Source: Eubacteriales bacterium (lineage in GTDB: Bacteria > Bacillota > Clostridia > Lachnospirales > Lachnospiraceae). From it: a DNA stretch of 64,000 nucleotides. Below the pieces are notes generated by a model. It did no database searches. It was given only the letters and a program-made list of their open reading frames with translations, and had not been told where the DNA came from. A program made the position numbers and the translations under genes. Below, one piece after another: positions 17,597 through 26,368 of the stretch; position 1 is the first letter of the stretch; the number at the start of each line of letters is the position of its first letter. The stretch is from positions 1 through 64,000 of the forward strand of contig JAUNGB010000018.1 of assembly GCA_030524715.1 (NCBI GenBank), in the 5' to 3' direction.

Positions 17597-18979
17597 ATGG
17601 ACAGGCTTTTATATCTGAACAGGCTTTTGCAAAGAACCAGGGTTTTTACCAGGCTTTTTCGTAAAAAGAGAAAGCTGTCATCCTCTCAGATCATCATACT
17701 GGGCTTTTCCAGCGTGATCCTGCTGGGAACCGGGCTTTTGATGCTGCCGTTTTCCAGCAGGCAGGGAACTGCAACGCCCTTTTTTGACGCTTTGTTTACC
17801 TCTACGTCGGCTGTCTGCGTGACAGGGCTTGTGATCTATGATACGGCTTCCTATTGGTCCGATTTTGGGCAGATGATCCTGATGCTTCTGATCCAGGTGG
17901 GAGGTATGGGGGTAATCACGGTAGCGGCTTTATTTTCCATTCTTTCAGGACGGAAGATATCCCTGATGCAGCGCAGCACCATGCAGGAGGCGATCTCCGC
18001 TCCCAAGGTAGGAGGGATTGTTCGGCTGACGGGATTTATTGTAAAAACAGCGTTAGTGACCGAATTTTTAGGAGCCGCCGTCATGTCGCCCGTTTTTGTC
18101 CGTGATTTTGGAATCAGGGGTTTTTGGATGGCGCTGTTCCATTCCGTATCCGCTTTCTGCAATGCTGGATTTGATCTTATGGGAGTCAGGAGCCGCTTTT
18201 CTTCTTTGACGGGTTATTCCTCTGAGCCTGTGATTAATCTGGTTATAATGCTCCTGATTATCATTGGCGGCATTGGCTTTCTTACCTGGGATGATATCAG
18301 GACAAAGCGGTGGCATTTACATAAATACCGGATGCAGAGTAAGGTGATTCTTGGGACGACAGCCATTTTACTTCTTATACCGGCTCTGTTTTTTTATTTT
18401 TATGAATTTAAGGCCCTGGAACCGGTGGAACGTTTTTGGGCTTCCGTGTTTCAGGCTGTTACGCCCCGTACGGCGGGCTTTAATACCGTGAATTTGTCTG
18501 ATATGAGTGAGGCCGGGCTTTCCATCGTCATTGTGCTGATGCTGATTGGAGGTTCGCCGGGTTCTACTGCAGGAGGTATGAAGACCACGACGGTTGCCGT
18601 GCTTTTTGCTGCCGCTGTATCCACGTTTTCCAGAAATGAGGATACGCATCTGTTCGGACGCCGGGTGGAGCAGGAAGTAGTAAAAAATGCGGCGACAATT
18701 CTGATCATGTATGCCGTGTTGTTTTTTACAGGGGGATTGGTCATCAGCATTGCAGAGGGCCTTCCCATGCTGGATTGTCTGTTTGAGGCGGCTTCGGCAA
18801 TCGGTACGGTCGGCCTGTCTATGGGGATTACAGCAGAGCTTGGGGGATTATCAAGAGGCATTTTGATTTTGCTGATGTTTTTGGGACGTGTAGGAGGTCT
18901 TACGCTTGTGTTTGCGGCGATGTCCGGTACACGTACGAATGTGTCAAAATTGCCCAGGGAAAAAATAACGGTCGGATAA
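17597..18979 (+). CDS. TrkH/KtrB-type potassium channel subunit
   Basis: A 460-aa membrane protein of the TrkH/KtrB superfamily with four channel-like repeats. The filter segments are visible as TSAVCVTGL, SAFCNAGFD, TPRTAGFNT and SAIGTVGLS; each carries the conserved glycine. The length suits KtrB. It is followed 16 bases later by its regulatory partner, so the two form a sodium- or proton-linked potassium uptake system beside the ATP-driven Kdp. Confidence 0.95.
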   Translation: MDRLLYLNRLLQRTRVFTRLFRKKRKLSSSQIIILGFSSVILLGTGLLMLPFSSRQGTATPFFDALFTSTSAVCVTGLVIYDTASYWSDFGQMILMLLIQVGGMGVITVAALFSILSGRKISLMQRSTMQEAISAPKVGGIVRLTGFIVKTALVTEFLGAAVMSPVFVRDFGIRGFWMALFHSVSAFCNAGFDLMGVRSRFSSLTGYSSEPVINLVIMLLIIIGGIGFLTWDDIRTKRWHLHKYRMQSKVILGTTAILLLIPALFFYFYEFKALEPVERFWASVFQAVTPRTAGFNTVNLSDMSEAGLSIVIVLMLIGGSPGSTAGGMKTTTVAVLFAAAVSTFSRNEDTHLFGRRVEQEVVKNAATILIMYAVLFFTGGLVISIAEGLPMLDCLFEAASAIGTVGLSMGITAELGGLSRGILILLMFLGRVGGLTLVFAAMSGTRTNVSKLPREKITVG

Positions 18980-18995
18980 AGGAGGATGCGATACT

Positions 18996-19643
18996 ATGAA
19001 ATCAATTTTATTAATAGGACTCGGACGATTTGGAAAGCATATTGCCATGGAGCTGAATGCGCTTGGGCATCAGGTTATGGCAGTTGACCATGTGGAAGAA
19101 CGTGTGGAAGATGTAATGCCATTTGTGACAAACGGACAGATCGGGGACAGTACGAATGCTGATTTTCTGGAGTCTCTTGGGATTCGTAACTATGATGTGT
19201 GCATTGTGGCCATCGGAAATGATTTTCAAAGTTCCCTGGAAACAACCTCCCTCTTAAAAGAACTGGGAGCAGAACTGGTCGTGGCCAGAGCCGCCAGGGA
19301 TGTGCAGGCAAAGTTTTTGCTTCGGAACGGGGCGGATGAGGTAGTATATCCCGAAAAGCAGCTTGCCAAATGGACGGCCATCCGCTACAGCGCCGACCAT
19401 ATCCTTGATTATATAGAGCTTGATAAGGAACACGCCATGTTTGAAATACTCGTCCCGCCGGAATGGGCAGGAAGGTCTGTGGGGCAGATCGATATCCGGA
19501 AAAAATATCATATTAATATTATGGGAATTAAGAAAAACGGAAGGCTGGAGCTGGCTGTCTCTCCCGAGACTGTACTGGAAAAAGATGAAACGATGCTGGT
19601 TCTCGGGAGAAACAGAGATTTGCAGAAGTGCTTCCATATATAG
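18996..19643 (+). CDS. TrkA/KtrA-type regulatory subunit
   Basis: A 215-aa cytoplasmic RCK protein that gates the channel encoded upstream. The Rossmann motif GLGRFGKHIAMEL is at the N-terminus, with the acidic end of strand two in VDHVEERV. A C-terminal RCK_C domain follows (KKYHINIMGIKKNGRLELA). In related KtrA proteins the RCK_C domain binds c-di-AMP; whether this one does cannot be read directly. Confidence 0.95.
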   Translation: MKSILLIGLGRFGKHIAMELNALGHQVMAVDHVEERVEDVMPFVTNGQIGDSTNADFLESLGIRNYDVCIVAIGNDFQSSLETTSLLKELGAELVVARAARDVQAKFLLRNGADEVVYPEKQLAKWTAIRYSADHILDYIELDKEHAMFEILVPPEWAGRSVGQIDIRKKYHINIMGIKKNGRLELAVSPETVLEKDETMLVLGRNRDLQKCFHI

Positions 19644-19685
19644 AATACAGATACAGGAAAGTACCTTTGGAAGGAGGGGATAACT

Positions 19686-20042
19686 ATGCGGGATATGCTG
19701 CTGTTGGCGCCTCTGGCAATGATATTTATTTTGGGATGGTTTATTGTCAAAAAGGTTGATTATTTTCTGGAAAACAATCAGGAGATTCAGCCGCAGGATG
19801 TCGGCAGAAGACTGCGGATCGGATTTTCTGATCCATTGGCCGCCGAAAGTATTTCAGATATTCTGGAAAAATATTCGGCAAAATATCCCGATATTCCCGT
19901 CAGCCTTTTTTATGGAACAGAAGAGGAATTGGTGAGAAAGCTGTCAGCGGATAAACTGGACATTATCTTTCTGGCGGAATATGGGAAACTACCTTCTGAT
20001 AAAGAAGTTGCAGATAAAGAAATTACAGACCGGAAAGCTTAG
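19686..20042 (+). CDS. Membrane-anchored truncated binding-fold protein
   Basis: A 118-aa protein with one N-terminal membrane segment (about residues 4-22) and a domain that looks like the first lobe of a type 2 periplasmic binding fold (RLRIGFSDPLAAESISDIL, then DKLDIIFLAEYG). The second lobe is missing. It has an AAGGAGGGG ribosome site and lies 42 bases after the TrkA-like gene, so it is probably co-transcribed. I know of no named potassium component of this form; it may be a regulatory anchor or a decayed gene. The stretch 20043-20180 after it shows no clear gene. Confidence 0.6.
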   Translation: MRDMLLLAPLAMIFILGWFIVKKVDYFLENNQEIQPQDVGRRLRIGFSDPLAAESISDILEKYSAKYPDIPVSLFYGTEEELVRKLSADKLDIIFLAEYGKLPSDKEVADKEITDRKA

Positions 20043-20180
20043 AGTTTTGAAGTAGCGGGAAACAACGGAACGTGATATGATAATAGGCGTTGATATTTCA
20101 CTCTGCAGCGGAAAGGGACAGAGCTGTCCGGAGCAGTTCCCCAGACTTTTGCAGAGGCGGTAAAGCAGGAGGAAAACCTA

Positions 20181-21746
20181 ATGTCAGGAGAGCAAATGTC
20201 CTGTGAAAAAAGAAGATGGTTCCGTGTGTCAGCAATGCCTGTCCGGGATATCGGGAAGACGATTCTTGTACTGTTGGCGGCGACCCTGGTCAGCTATCTG
20301 TTTTACGGGCTTGGTTTTACAGAGGCAAATATTATATCGGTTTATATTTTTGGGGTGCTTGTGGTTTCTGTCATAACAACCAGCCGGCTTTGCAGTATTG
20401 TTTCGTCCATTGTAAGCGTGCTGGTGTTTAATTTCTTTTTTACCATACCCCGGTTTACCTTTCGGTTTTATGACTCGGCATATTTTGTAACCTTTATTAT
20501 CATGTTTATGATCGCTATTCTGACAGGCTCCCTTGCCGCCAGGCTCAAGGATAATGCCAGGCAGTTTGCCAGATCGGCATTTCGTACTAAAATTTTGTTT
20601 GAAACAAACCAGCTTCTGCAGAAAGAAGACGATGAACAGTCTGTTGTTAATGCCACGGCAGAACAGATCCTGAAATTGCTGAACAGGGACATTGTGATCT
20701 ATCTGCCGGAGGGAGACGCTCTGTCAAAGGCAGGCGTATACAGAACGGAAGACAGCAGTTATGAGGAATTGACATCAGAGGACGAAAAAGCTGCGGCAGT
20801 CTGGGCTTTTCATAACAATAATCACGCAGGAGCTACAACGGATACTTTTTCCGGCGCCAAATGCCTGTATCTGGCTATCCGGATGAATCAAAAGGTATAC
20901 GGCGTGGTGGGAATTGTCATGGACAGTGTTCCCCTGGAAGCTTTTGAAAACAGCGTGGTTCTGTCCATACTTGGGGAGTGTGCGCTGGCCATCGAGAACA
21001 TTAAAAATGCCCGGGAAAAAGAAGAGGCTGCGATTTTTGCGAAAAATGAGCAGCTCCGGGCAAATCTGCTCCGGACGATCTCTCACGATCTGCGTACGCC
21101 GCTGACCTCCATTTCCGGAAATGCCAGCAATCTGATGTCCAATTACCAGAAGCTGGATGATACGGCAAGGAATCGTATTTTTACAGATATTTACGACGAT
21201 TCCATGTGGCTGATCAATCTGGTCGAAAATCTGTTATCGGTTACCAGGCTGGAAGAAGGACAGGTCAGATTAAAGCAGTCCGTAGAGCTGATGGATGAAG
21301 TTGTGGCAGAGGCGCTGCGCCATGTAAACAGGCAAAGTAAGGAGCATACCATCCATGCCGCCAGCGCAGAGGATCTGATACTTGTGAAAATTGACGCCAA
21401 GCTGGTGGTTCAGGTGTTGATCAATCTTGTGGACAATGCGATTAAATATACACAGGCGGGTTCCTGCATTGAAATCTTTACTGAGAAAAGGGACGGATGG
21501 GTCTGGGTATCTGTTTCCGACAATGGCCCGGGAATTTCAGACGAACAGAAGCTTCATGTATTTGATATGTTCTACAGCGGTGCAAATAAGATCGCGGACA
21601 GCCGGAGAAGCCTGGGGCTTGGCCTGTCTCTCTGCAAGTCCATCGTTACGGCTCACGGCGGGATCATCACAGTGTCCGACAACAAACCAGAAGGAACTGT
21701 ATTTACATTTACATTACCGGCAGGGGAGGTTGAACTGCATGAATAA
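20181..21746 (+). CDS. kdpD: KdpD-type histidine kinase without the N-terminal sensor
   Basis: A 521-aa membrane kinase. It has a DUF4118 membrane unit (about residues 28-120), a GAF-like domain with FSGAKCLYLA and GVVGIVMD, the dimerisation domain with the phospho-acceptor histidine at residue 302 (ISHDLRTPLTSISG), and an ATPase with LVDNAIKYT and SLGLGLSL. It lacks the P-loop and USP domains found in ordinary KdpD, which are supplied by the protein at 15449; both proteins keep their own DUF4118 and GAF units. The gene overlaps kdpE by 8 bases. Confidence 0.93.
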   Translation: MSGEQMSCEKRRWFRVSAMPVRDIGKTILVLLAATLVSYLFYGLGFTEANIISVYIFGVLVVSVITTSRLCSIVSSIVSVLVFNFFFTIPRFTFRFYDSAYFVTFIIMFMIAILTGSLAARLKDNARQFARSAFRTKILFETNQLLQKEDDEQSVVNATAEQILKLLNRDIVIYLPEGDALSKAGVYRTEDSSYEELTSEDEKAAAVWAFHNNNHAGATTDTFSGAKCLYLAIRMNQKVYGVVGIVMDSVPLEAFENSVVLSILGECALAIENIKNAREKEEAAIFAKNEQLRANLLRTISHDLRTPLTSISGNASNLMSNYQKLDDTARNRIFTDIYDDSMWLINLVENLLSVTRLEEGQVRLKQSVELMDEVVAEALRHVNRQSKEHTIHAASAEDLILVKIDAKLVVQVLINLVDNAIKYTQAGSCIEIFTEKRDGWVWVSVSDNGPGISDEQKLHVFDMFYSGANKIADSRRSLGLGLSLCKSIVTAHGGIITVSDNKPEGTVFTFTLPAGEVELHE

Positions 21747-22440
21747 ATCTTTAATACTGGTCGTAGAGGACGACGCTCCTGTACGCAATTTAATTACCAC
21801 TACATTAAAAACAAATGATTACCGTTATCTTGCGGCTACCAGCGGAGAGACTGCGATCCTGGAGGCTTCCTCCCATAATCCTGATATCATTCTTCTGGAT
21901 CTGGGGCTGCCGGATATGGACGGTGTGGAAGTGATCCAAAATATTCGATCCTGGTCAAATCTTCCGATTATCGTAATCAGCGCCAGAAGCGAGGATGCGG
22001 ATAAGATCAGAGCTCTTGACGCCGGAGCAGATGATTATCTGACAAAGCCGTTTTCAGTGGAAGAACTGTTAGCCAGAATTCGCGTGACCCAGCGCAGGCT
22101 TTCTTTTATGAGCGCGGAAATGCTTGCCACCAGTTCGGTATTTGAAAATGGAAAGCTCCGGGTGGATTATGTGGGCGGCTGTGCCTATCTGGACGGACAT
22201 GAGCTGCATCTGACTCCCATTGAATATAAACTGCTGTGCCTTTTGTCTAAAAACGTAGGGAAGGTTCTGACGCACACATTTATCACACAGAATATCTGGG
22301 GAAGGAGCTGGGATAATGATGTGGCGTCTCTCAGGGTTTTTATGGCGACGCTGCGTAAGAAGCTGGAACCCAATGCGGATTCACCCCAGTATATTCAGAC
22401 ACATATCGGAGTCGGTTACCGCATGCTGAAGGTGGAGTAA
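21739..22440 (+). CDS. kdpE: OmpR-type response regulator KdpE
   Basis: A 233-aa response regulator and partner of the kinase that it overlaps. The receiver has VVEDDAPVRNL, the phospho-acceptor aspartate in ILLDLGLPDMDG, and the lysine in YLTKPF. The winged-helix C-terminal domain includes LTPIEYKLLCLL and the recognition region DVASLRVFMATLRKKLE. The ATG at 21739 is the natural start; an in-frame extension upstream would run back into the kinase. It probably binds the boxes at 9725, 10177 and 17496. Confidence 0.95.
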   Translation: MNKSLILVVEDDAPVRNLITTTLKTNDYRYLAATSGETAILEASSHNPDIILLDLGLPDMDGVEVIQNIRSWSNLPIIVISARSEDADKIRALDAGADDYLTKPFSVEELLARIRVTQRRLSFMSAEMLATSSVFENGKLRVDYVGGCAYLDGHELHLTPIEYKLLCLLSKNVGKVLTHTFITQNIWGRSWDNDVASLRVFMATLRKKLEPNADSPQYIQTHIGVGYRMLKVE

Positions 22441-22442
22441 TA

Positions 22443-22500
22443 CCGTTACTGTTCACGCCCGGATGGCCAGTGTAAGGTTCGGGCCTGTGACTGATAATGT
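22443..22500. repeat. GTTACTG-type palindromic repeat
   Basis: CCGTTACTGTTCACGCCCGG is followed by GTTCGGGCCTGTGAC. It begins 2 bases after the kdpE stop codon, the typical position of this family. Confidence 0.6.
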
Positions 22501-22526
22501 ATAATGTGTCCCACCCTCTTCCACAA

Positions 22527-22556
22527 AAAAATGGCATGGTATTCCATGCCATTTTT
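22527..22556. terminator. Bidirectional terminator between kdpE and typA
   Basis: AAAAATGGCATGG pairs with CCATGCCATTTTT around a 4-base loop. A-runs and T-runs on both sides let it stop transcription from kdpE and from the opposing typA. Confidence 0.9.
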
Positions 22557-22569
22557 CGTGATTCTTTTC

Positions 22570-24402
22570 TTATTCTTTTCGGAAGGAAGCTCTCTTTCTG
22601 TCTCTTGCATCCAGAATGCGCTTGCGGATACGAAGGCTCTTGGGCGTTACCTCCAGAAGCTCGTCCCGGTCGATAAATTCTATCGCCTGCTCAAGGCTTA
22701 ATACCTTGGGCGGCGTCAGCTTTAATGCTTCATCTGCAGAAGAAGAACGGGTATTGGTCAGATGCTTTGTTTTGCAGACATTCAGTTCGATATCCTCGGC
22801 CTTTCCATTCTGGCCGATGACCATACCGCTGTATACTTTTGTTCCCGGCCCGATAAATAAAACACCGCGTTCCTGAGCGGAAAACAGGCCGTAGGTTACG
22901 GCTTCCCCTGCCTCAAAGGCGATAAGAGAGCCCTGTTTGCGATACTGGAAATCTCCCTTATATGGAGAATATCCGTCAAAAATGGTGTTCAGAATCCCGG
23001 TTCCCTTGGTGGAGGTCAGAAATTCCCCGCGGAAACCGATAAGCCCTCTGGACGGAATGTGGAATTCCAGACGGACGGAGCCATCGCTTGCAGTACTCAT
23101 CCCCTGAAGCTCGCCTTTGCGTTCGCTTAATTTCTGAATGACGGTGCCTGAAAACTCCTCAGGAACATCCACATATGCGATTTCCATGGGCTCCAGCTTT
23201 TTGCCGCGCTCATCAAAATGGTAGAGGACTTCCGGTTTGCTGACTGCAAATTCATAGCCCTCACGGCGCATATTTTCGATCAGGACGGAGAGATGAAGCT
23301 CGCCCCGGCCGGATACCTTGAAGCATTCGGTGGATTCCGTGTCCTCTACACGCAGGCTGACGTCTGTGTTCAGCTCCCGGTAAAGACGGTCGCGCAGGTG
23401 GCGGGAGGTGACATATTTTCCCTCCTGGCCGGCAAGGGGGCTGTCGTTGACCATAAAATTCATGGCAATGGTAGGCTCGGAAATTTTCTGGAAGGGGATT
23501 GCCTCGGGATTCTCACCGCTGCAGAGAGTATCGCCGATATGAATTTCGGAAATACCGGAAATTGCTACAATGGAGCCTACAGAGGCTTCCTGTACTTCTA
23601 CTTTGTTCAGGCCGTCAAATTCGTACAGCTTACTGATCTTTACCTTCATGCGCTTATCCATATCGTGGTGGTTCAGAAGGGTCAGTTCCTGATTTACGGA
23701 AATTTTGCCGTTTTCTACCTTACCAACGCCGATTCTTCCCACATATTCGTTGTAGTCGATGGTACTGATCAGAACCTGGGTATCCGCGTCGGGATCTCCT
23801 TCGGGAGCGGGGATATACTTCAGGATGGTTTCAAACAATGGAGCCATATTTTCCGGGGTATCCTGAAGGTCAAGGACTGCATGGCCCGCCTTGGCGGAAG
23901 CGTACAGGAACGGGCAGTCAAGCTGCTCGTCAGAGGCCTCCAGATCCATGAGCAGTTCCAGAACCTCGTCGATCACTTCGTCCGGACGTGCCTCCGGGCG
24001 GTCGATCTTATTGATACAGACAATGACATGGAGGTCAAGCTCAAGGGCCTTTTTCAGGACAAATTTGGTCTGGGGCATAGCGCCTTCAAAGGCGTCTACC
24101 AGAAGAATGACGCCGTCCACCATTTTCAGCACACGTTCCACCTCGCCGCCGAAGTCCGCGTGTCCGGGGGTGTCGATGATGTTGATCTTTACACCTTTGT
24201 AGTGTACGGCAGTGTTTTTGGATAAAATGGTAATCCCACGTTCGCGTTCGATATCATTGGAGTCCATGACCCGTTCCTGAACCTCCTGGTTTTCGCGGAA
24301 AACGCCGCTCTGGCGGAGGAGCTGATCCACCAGTGTGGTTTTGCCGTGGTCTACATGGGCGATAATGGCTACGTTGCGAACATCTTCACGTTTGGTTTTC
24401 AT
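22570..24402 (-). CDS. typA: Translational GTPase TypA/BipA
   Basis: A 610-aa ribosome-binding GTPase read leftward. GTP-binding motifs are [10 protein letters not shown] (P-loop), [15 protein letters not shown] and INKIDR. Elongation-factor domains follow, and the C-terminal TypA-specific domain contains [12 protein letters not shown] and a lysine/arginine-rich end. Length is that of the family. Family members act in ribosome assembly and stress adaptation. It stands alone, with a repeat block upstream of its start. Confidence 0.97.
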   Translation of the reverse strand: MKTKREDVRNVAIIAHVDHGKTTLVDQLLRQSGVFRENQEVQERVMDSNDIERERGITILSKNTAVHYKGVKINIIDTPGHADFGGEVERVLKMVDGVILLVDAFEGAMPQTKFVLKKALELDLHVIVCINKIDRPEARPDEVIDEVLELLMDLEASDEQLDCPFLYASAKAGHAVLDLQDTPENMAPLFETILKYIPAPEGDPDADTQVLISTIDYNEYVGRIGVGKVENGKISVNQELTLLNHHDMDKRMKVKISKLYEFDGLNKVEVQEASVGSIVAISGISEIHIGDTLCSGENPEAIPFQKISEPTIAMNFMVNDSPLAGQEGKYVTSRHLRDRLYRELNTDVSLRVEDTESTECFKVSGRGELHLSVLIENMRREGYEFAVSKPEVLYHFDERGKKLEPMEIAYVDVPEEFSGTVIQKLSERKGELQGMSTASDGSVRLEFHIPSRGLIGFRGEFLTSTKGTGILNTIFDGYSPYKGDFQYRKQGSLIAFEAGEAVTYGLFSAQERGVLFIGPGTKVYSGMVIGQNGKAEDIELNVCKTKHLTNTRSSSADEALKLTPPKVLSLEQAIEFIDRDELLEVTPKSLRIRKRILDARDRKRASFRKE

Positions 24403-24430
24403 AAAAATCGAAATCCTTTCTTCTATTTAA

Positions 24431-24732
24431 TCCATGCTTCCACAAGCGAGCTTGCGCCAGCATGTCTTTATTTATGGTGTACATACGCAGTGCCAGCTCA
24501 ATTACGCTGCGCTTCATTTCGCTGAGGGCGGGACCGCCCTATACATTGAAACAAAGTCATCCTTCCACAAGCAAGCTTGTTCCAGGCTGCCTTTATTATG
24601 ATGTACATACGCAGTGCCAGCTCAATTACGCTGCGCTTCATTTCGCTGAGGGCGGGACCGCCCTATACAACAAAATAAATCCATGCTTCTGCAAGCGAGC
24701 TTGCGCCAGCATGTCTTTACTTTGTTGTGCAC
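24431..24732. repeat. Tandem repeat block upstream of typA
   Basis: Two nearly identical units (24431-24556, 126 bp; 24557-24679, 123 bp) and a third partial unit (24680-24732). Each begins with TCCATGCTTCCACAAGCGAG or a close variant and carries the hairpin-forming GGGCGGGACCGCCC. Across the core (for example GTACATACGCAGTGCCAGCT) the two full units are identical. The block separates typA from the divergent SSB-like gene and would be in the typA leader or promoter region. Confidence 0.92.
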
Positions 24733-24864
24733 TGCTGTTCAGTTTATCACATTTTGGGCAGATTACAAGGAGTTGAAAAAAATTTTGTAATTTTGGTTCT
24801 AAAGCAGTCTGTTTCTTCATAGGCTATATAGACAAAATACCCAAAGAGGAAGGAGAACTGTATT

Positions 24865-25491
24865 ATGGCAGACAAAATTATTGAAAACAATCAGGTATCG
24901 ATCATGGGGAAGATTGATACGGGCTTTACGTTCAGTCACCAGGTTTTTGGCGAGGGGTTCTATACCATGGAACTTCTTGTAAAGAGGCTGAGCGATTCCG
25001 AGGACAGGATTCCGGTAATGGTATCGGAGCGTCTGGTGGATGTTACACAGGATTATGTGGGGGAATATATTGAGATTAACGGGCAATTCCGCTCTTATAA
25101 CCGCCACGAGGAAAGGCGTAACCGTCTGGTGCTGTCCGTGTTTGCGCGGGAACTGAAATTTGTGGAGGAAGAGGATGAATCTGTTCCGGTGAACCAGATC
25201 TTTCTGGACGGCTATATCTGTAAACCGCCTGTTTACCGCAAAACGCCTCTTGGCAGGGAAATCGCGGATCTTCTGCTTGCCGTAAACCGTCCATACGGAA
25301 AATCTGATTACATACCGTGTATCTGCTGGGGCCGGAATGCCCGCTTTGCATCCGCTTTTGCGGTGGGAGGACATGTTCTGATCTGGGGACGTATCCAAAG
25401 CAGGGAATACATGAAAAAGATCGGTGAAAATGAGACTGAAAAACGTACAGCCTACGAGGTTTCTGTCAGCAAATTGGAATATATTGAATGA
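24865..25491 (+). CDS. SSB-like OB-fold DNA-binding protein
   Basis: A 208-aa protein that resembles single-strand DNA-binding proteins but has two OB-fold-like halves. The first half is about residues 8-100 and the second about 110-208; the second carries the SSB-like pattern IFLDGYICKPPVYRKTPLG, LAVNRPYGK and YIPCICWGRNARFA. There is no acidic SSB tail ending in phenylalanine. It is therefore probably an accessory SSB paralogue (YdbL/PriB-like role unknown) and not the main SSB. The ribosome site is AAAGAGGAAGGAG. Confidence 0.75.
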   Translation: MADKIIENNQVSIMGKIDTGFTFSHQVFGEGFYTMELLVKRLSDSEDRIPVMVSERLVDVTQDYVGEYIEINGQFRSYNRHEERRNRLVLSVFARELKFVEEEDESVPVNQIFLDGYICKPPVYRKTPLGREIADLLLAVNRPYGKSDYIPCICWGRNARFASAFAVGGHVLIWGRIQSREYMKKIGENETEKRTAYEVSVSKLEYIE

Positions 25492-25494
25492 TCA

Positions 25495-25580
25495 GTTACT
25501 GTTTACACCCTGGATATGAACAGTAATGATGCTCAGCAGGCTTGTCTCCGGTTACCGCGCCGACTGCAAGGCTATAGGAT
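25495..25580. repeat. GTTACTG-type repeat, extended copy
   Basis: CAGTTACTGTTTACACCCTG with ATGAACAGTAATG, then a longer tail (CCGGTTACCGCGCCGACTGC). It begins 4 bases after the SSB-like stop codon. The rest of 25581-25744 shows an inverted pair AAATACAAATACTTGCATTT but no gene. Confidence 0.6.
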
Positions 25581-25744
25581 GATAACTTATAATGGTTGGG
25601 AATTTTGCCGAAAGTAGGGAGGAAGAAATACAAATACTTGCATTTCTTCCGAATCTGCGGTAAGATAAGCGTATTCAAAGAAGCGCAAGGAATCCGTACG
25701 TCTTCAGATGTGCGGTCAAAAAGCTTATATCGGCATGATTCAAA

Positions 25745-25812
25745 CAACGTTACTGCTCATACCAAGCCCTGCACTGGCTGCCCGGGCTTGCGGCCGGTAA
25801 CAGACAATAACG
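25745..25812. repeat. GTTACTG-type repeat with CCCGGGCTTG core
   Basis: AACGTTACTGCTCATACCAAG, then GCACTGGCTGCCCGGGCTTG, and a closing GTAACAGACAATAACG. The core is shared with the copies at 28950 and 36702. It lies just before the CobO-like gene. Confidence 0.65.
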
Positions 25813-25827
25813 ATAAGAGGAATTGTT

Positions 25828-26325
25828 ATGGAAAAGGAATTAACAGAGGTATACTGCGGCACAGGAAGAGGGAAGACTACTATGGCGATCGGCCAGATGC
25901 TCCGTGCTTCCGCGCAGGGGAAAAGCGTCATCGTAATCCAGTTCCTTAAAGGAAAAGAGCACCGGGAAATGGATTTCCTGGAAGAGATGGACAACCTGGA
26001 TATTAAGATTTTTCGGTTTGAGAAACAGGGAAGCTGCTATGCAGAGCTGAGTGAGCAGGAAAAATCCGAAGAGAGGCTGAATATACTGAATGGCCTGAAT
26101 TTTGCCAGGAAGGTGGTAGCCACTCAGGAATGCGATTTTTTGGTTCTGGATGAGATTCTTGGGCTTTTGGACTGCGGAATTACCACAGAGGATACAATTG
26201 AGGAGATTCTTAAGCTGAAGGATAAATCAATGCATATCATCATGACAGGGAGGAAACTTCCGCAGGGACTCCGGAGTTATGTTGACAGTGTTACAACATT
26301 GACGACAGAAGAAACCGGTAATTAA
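25828..26325 (+). CDS. CobO/CobA-type corrinoid adenosyltransferase
   Basis: A 165-aa P-loop protein of the CobO family, which transfers an adenosyl group from ATP to cob(I)yrinate diamide or cobalamin. The P-loop is CGTGRGKTTMAIG, with the family pattern VIVIQFLKG and the Walker B-like DFLVLDEILGLLDCG. It ends at MTGRKLPQGLRSYVDSVTTL; the family norm of about 170-200 aa is nearly reached. No other cobalamin genes are nearby. It precedes dapA by 43 bases and may be co-transcribed, which is unexplained. Confidence 0.85.
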   Translation: MEKELTEVYCGTGRGKTTMAIGQMLRASAQGKSVIVIQFLKGKEHREMDFLEEMDNLDIKIFRFEKQGSCYAELSEQEKSEERLNILNGLNFARKVVATQECDFLVLDEILGLLDCGITTEDTIEEILKLKDKSMHIIMTGRKLPQGLRSYVDSVTTLTTEETGN

Positions 26326-26368
26326 GAATAAGCATATAATGATACAGAAGAGTTAAGGAGGAATGCAA

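Noticed and set aside
20077-20163. A 28-codon open frame between the binding-fold protein and the kinase
   Set aside because: No ribosome site of note, no membrane segment or recognisable motif; likely chance.
23218-24225. A 335-codon open frame antisense to typA
   Set aside because: It lies fully within the strongly conserved typA gene on the other strand, has no plausible ribosome site, and its composition is that of a reversed coding frame.
24431-24732. CRISPR array
   Set aside because: Units are about 125 bp with no short repeats separated by unique spacers, and no cas genes are nearby.
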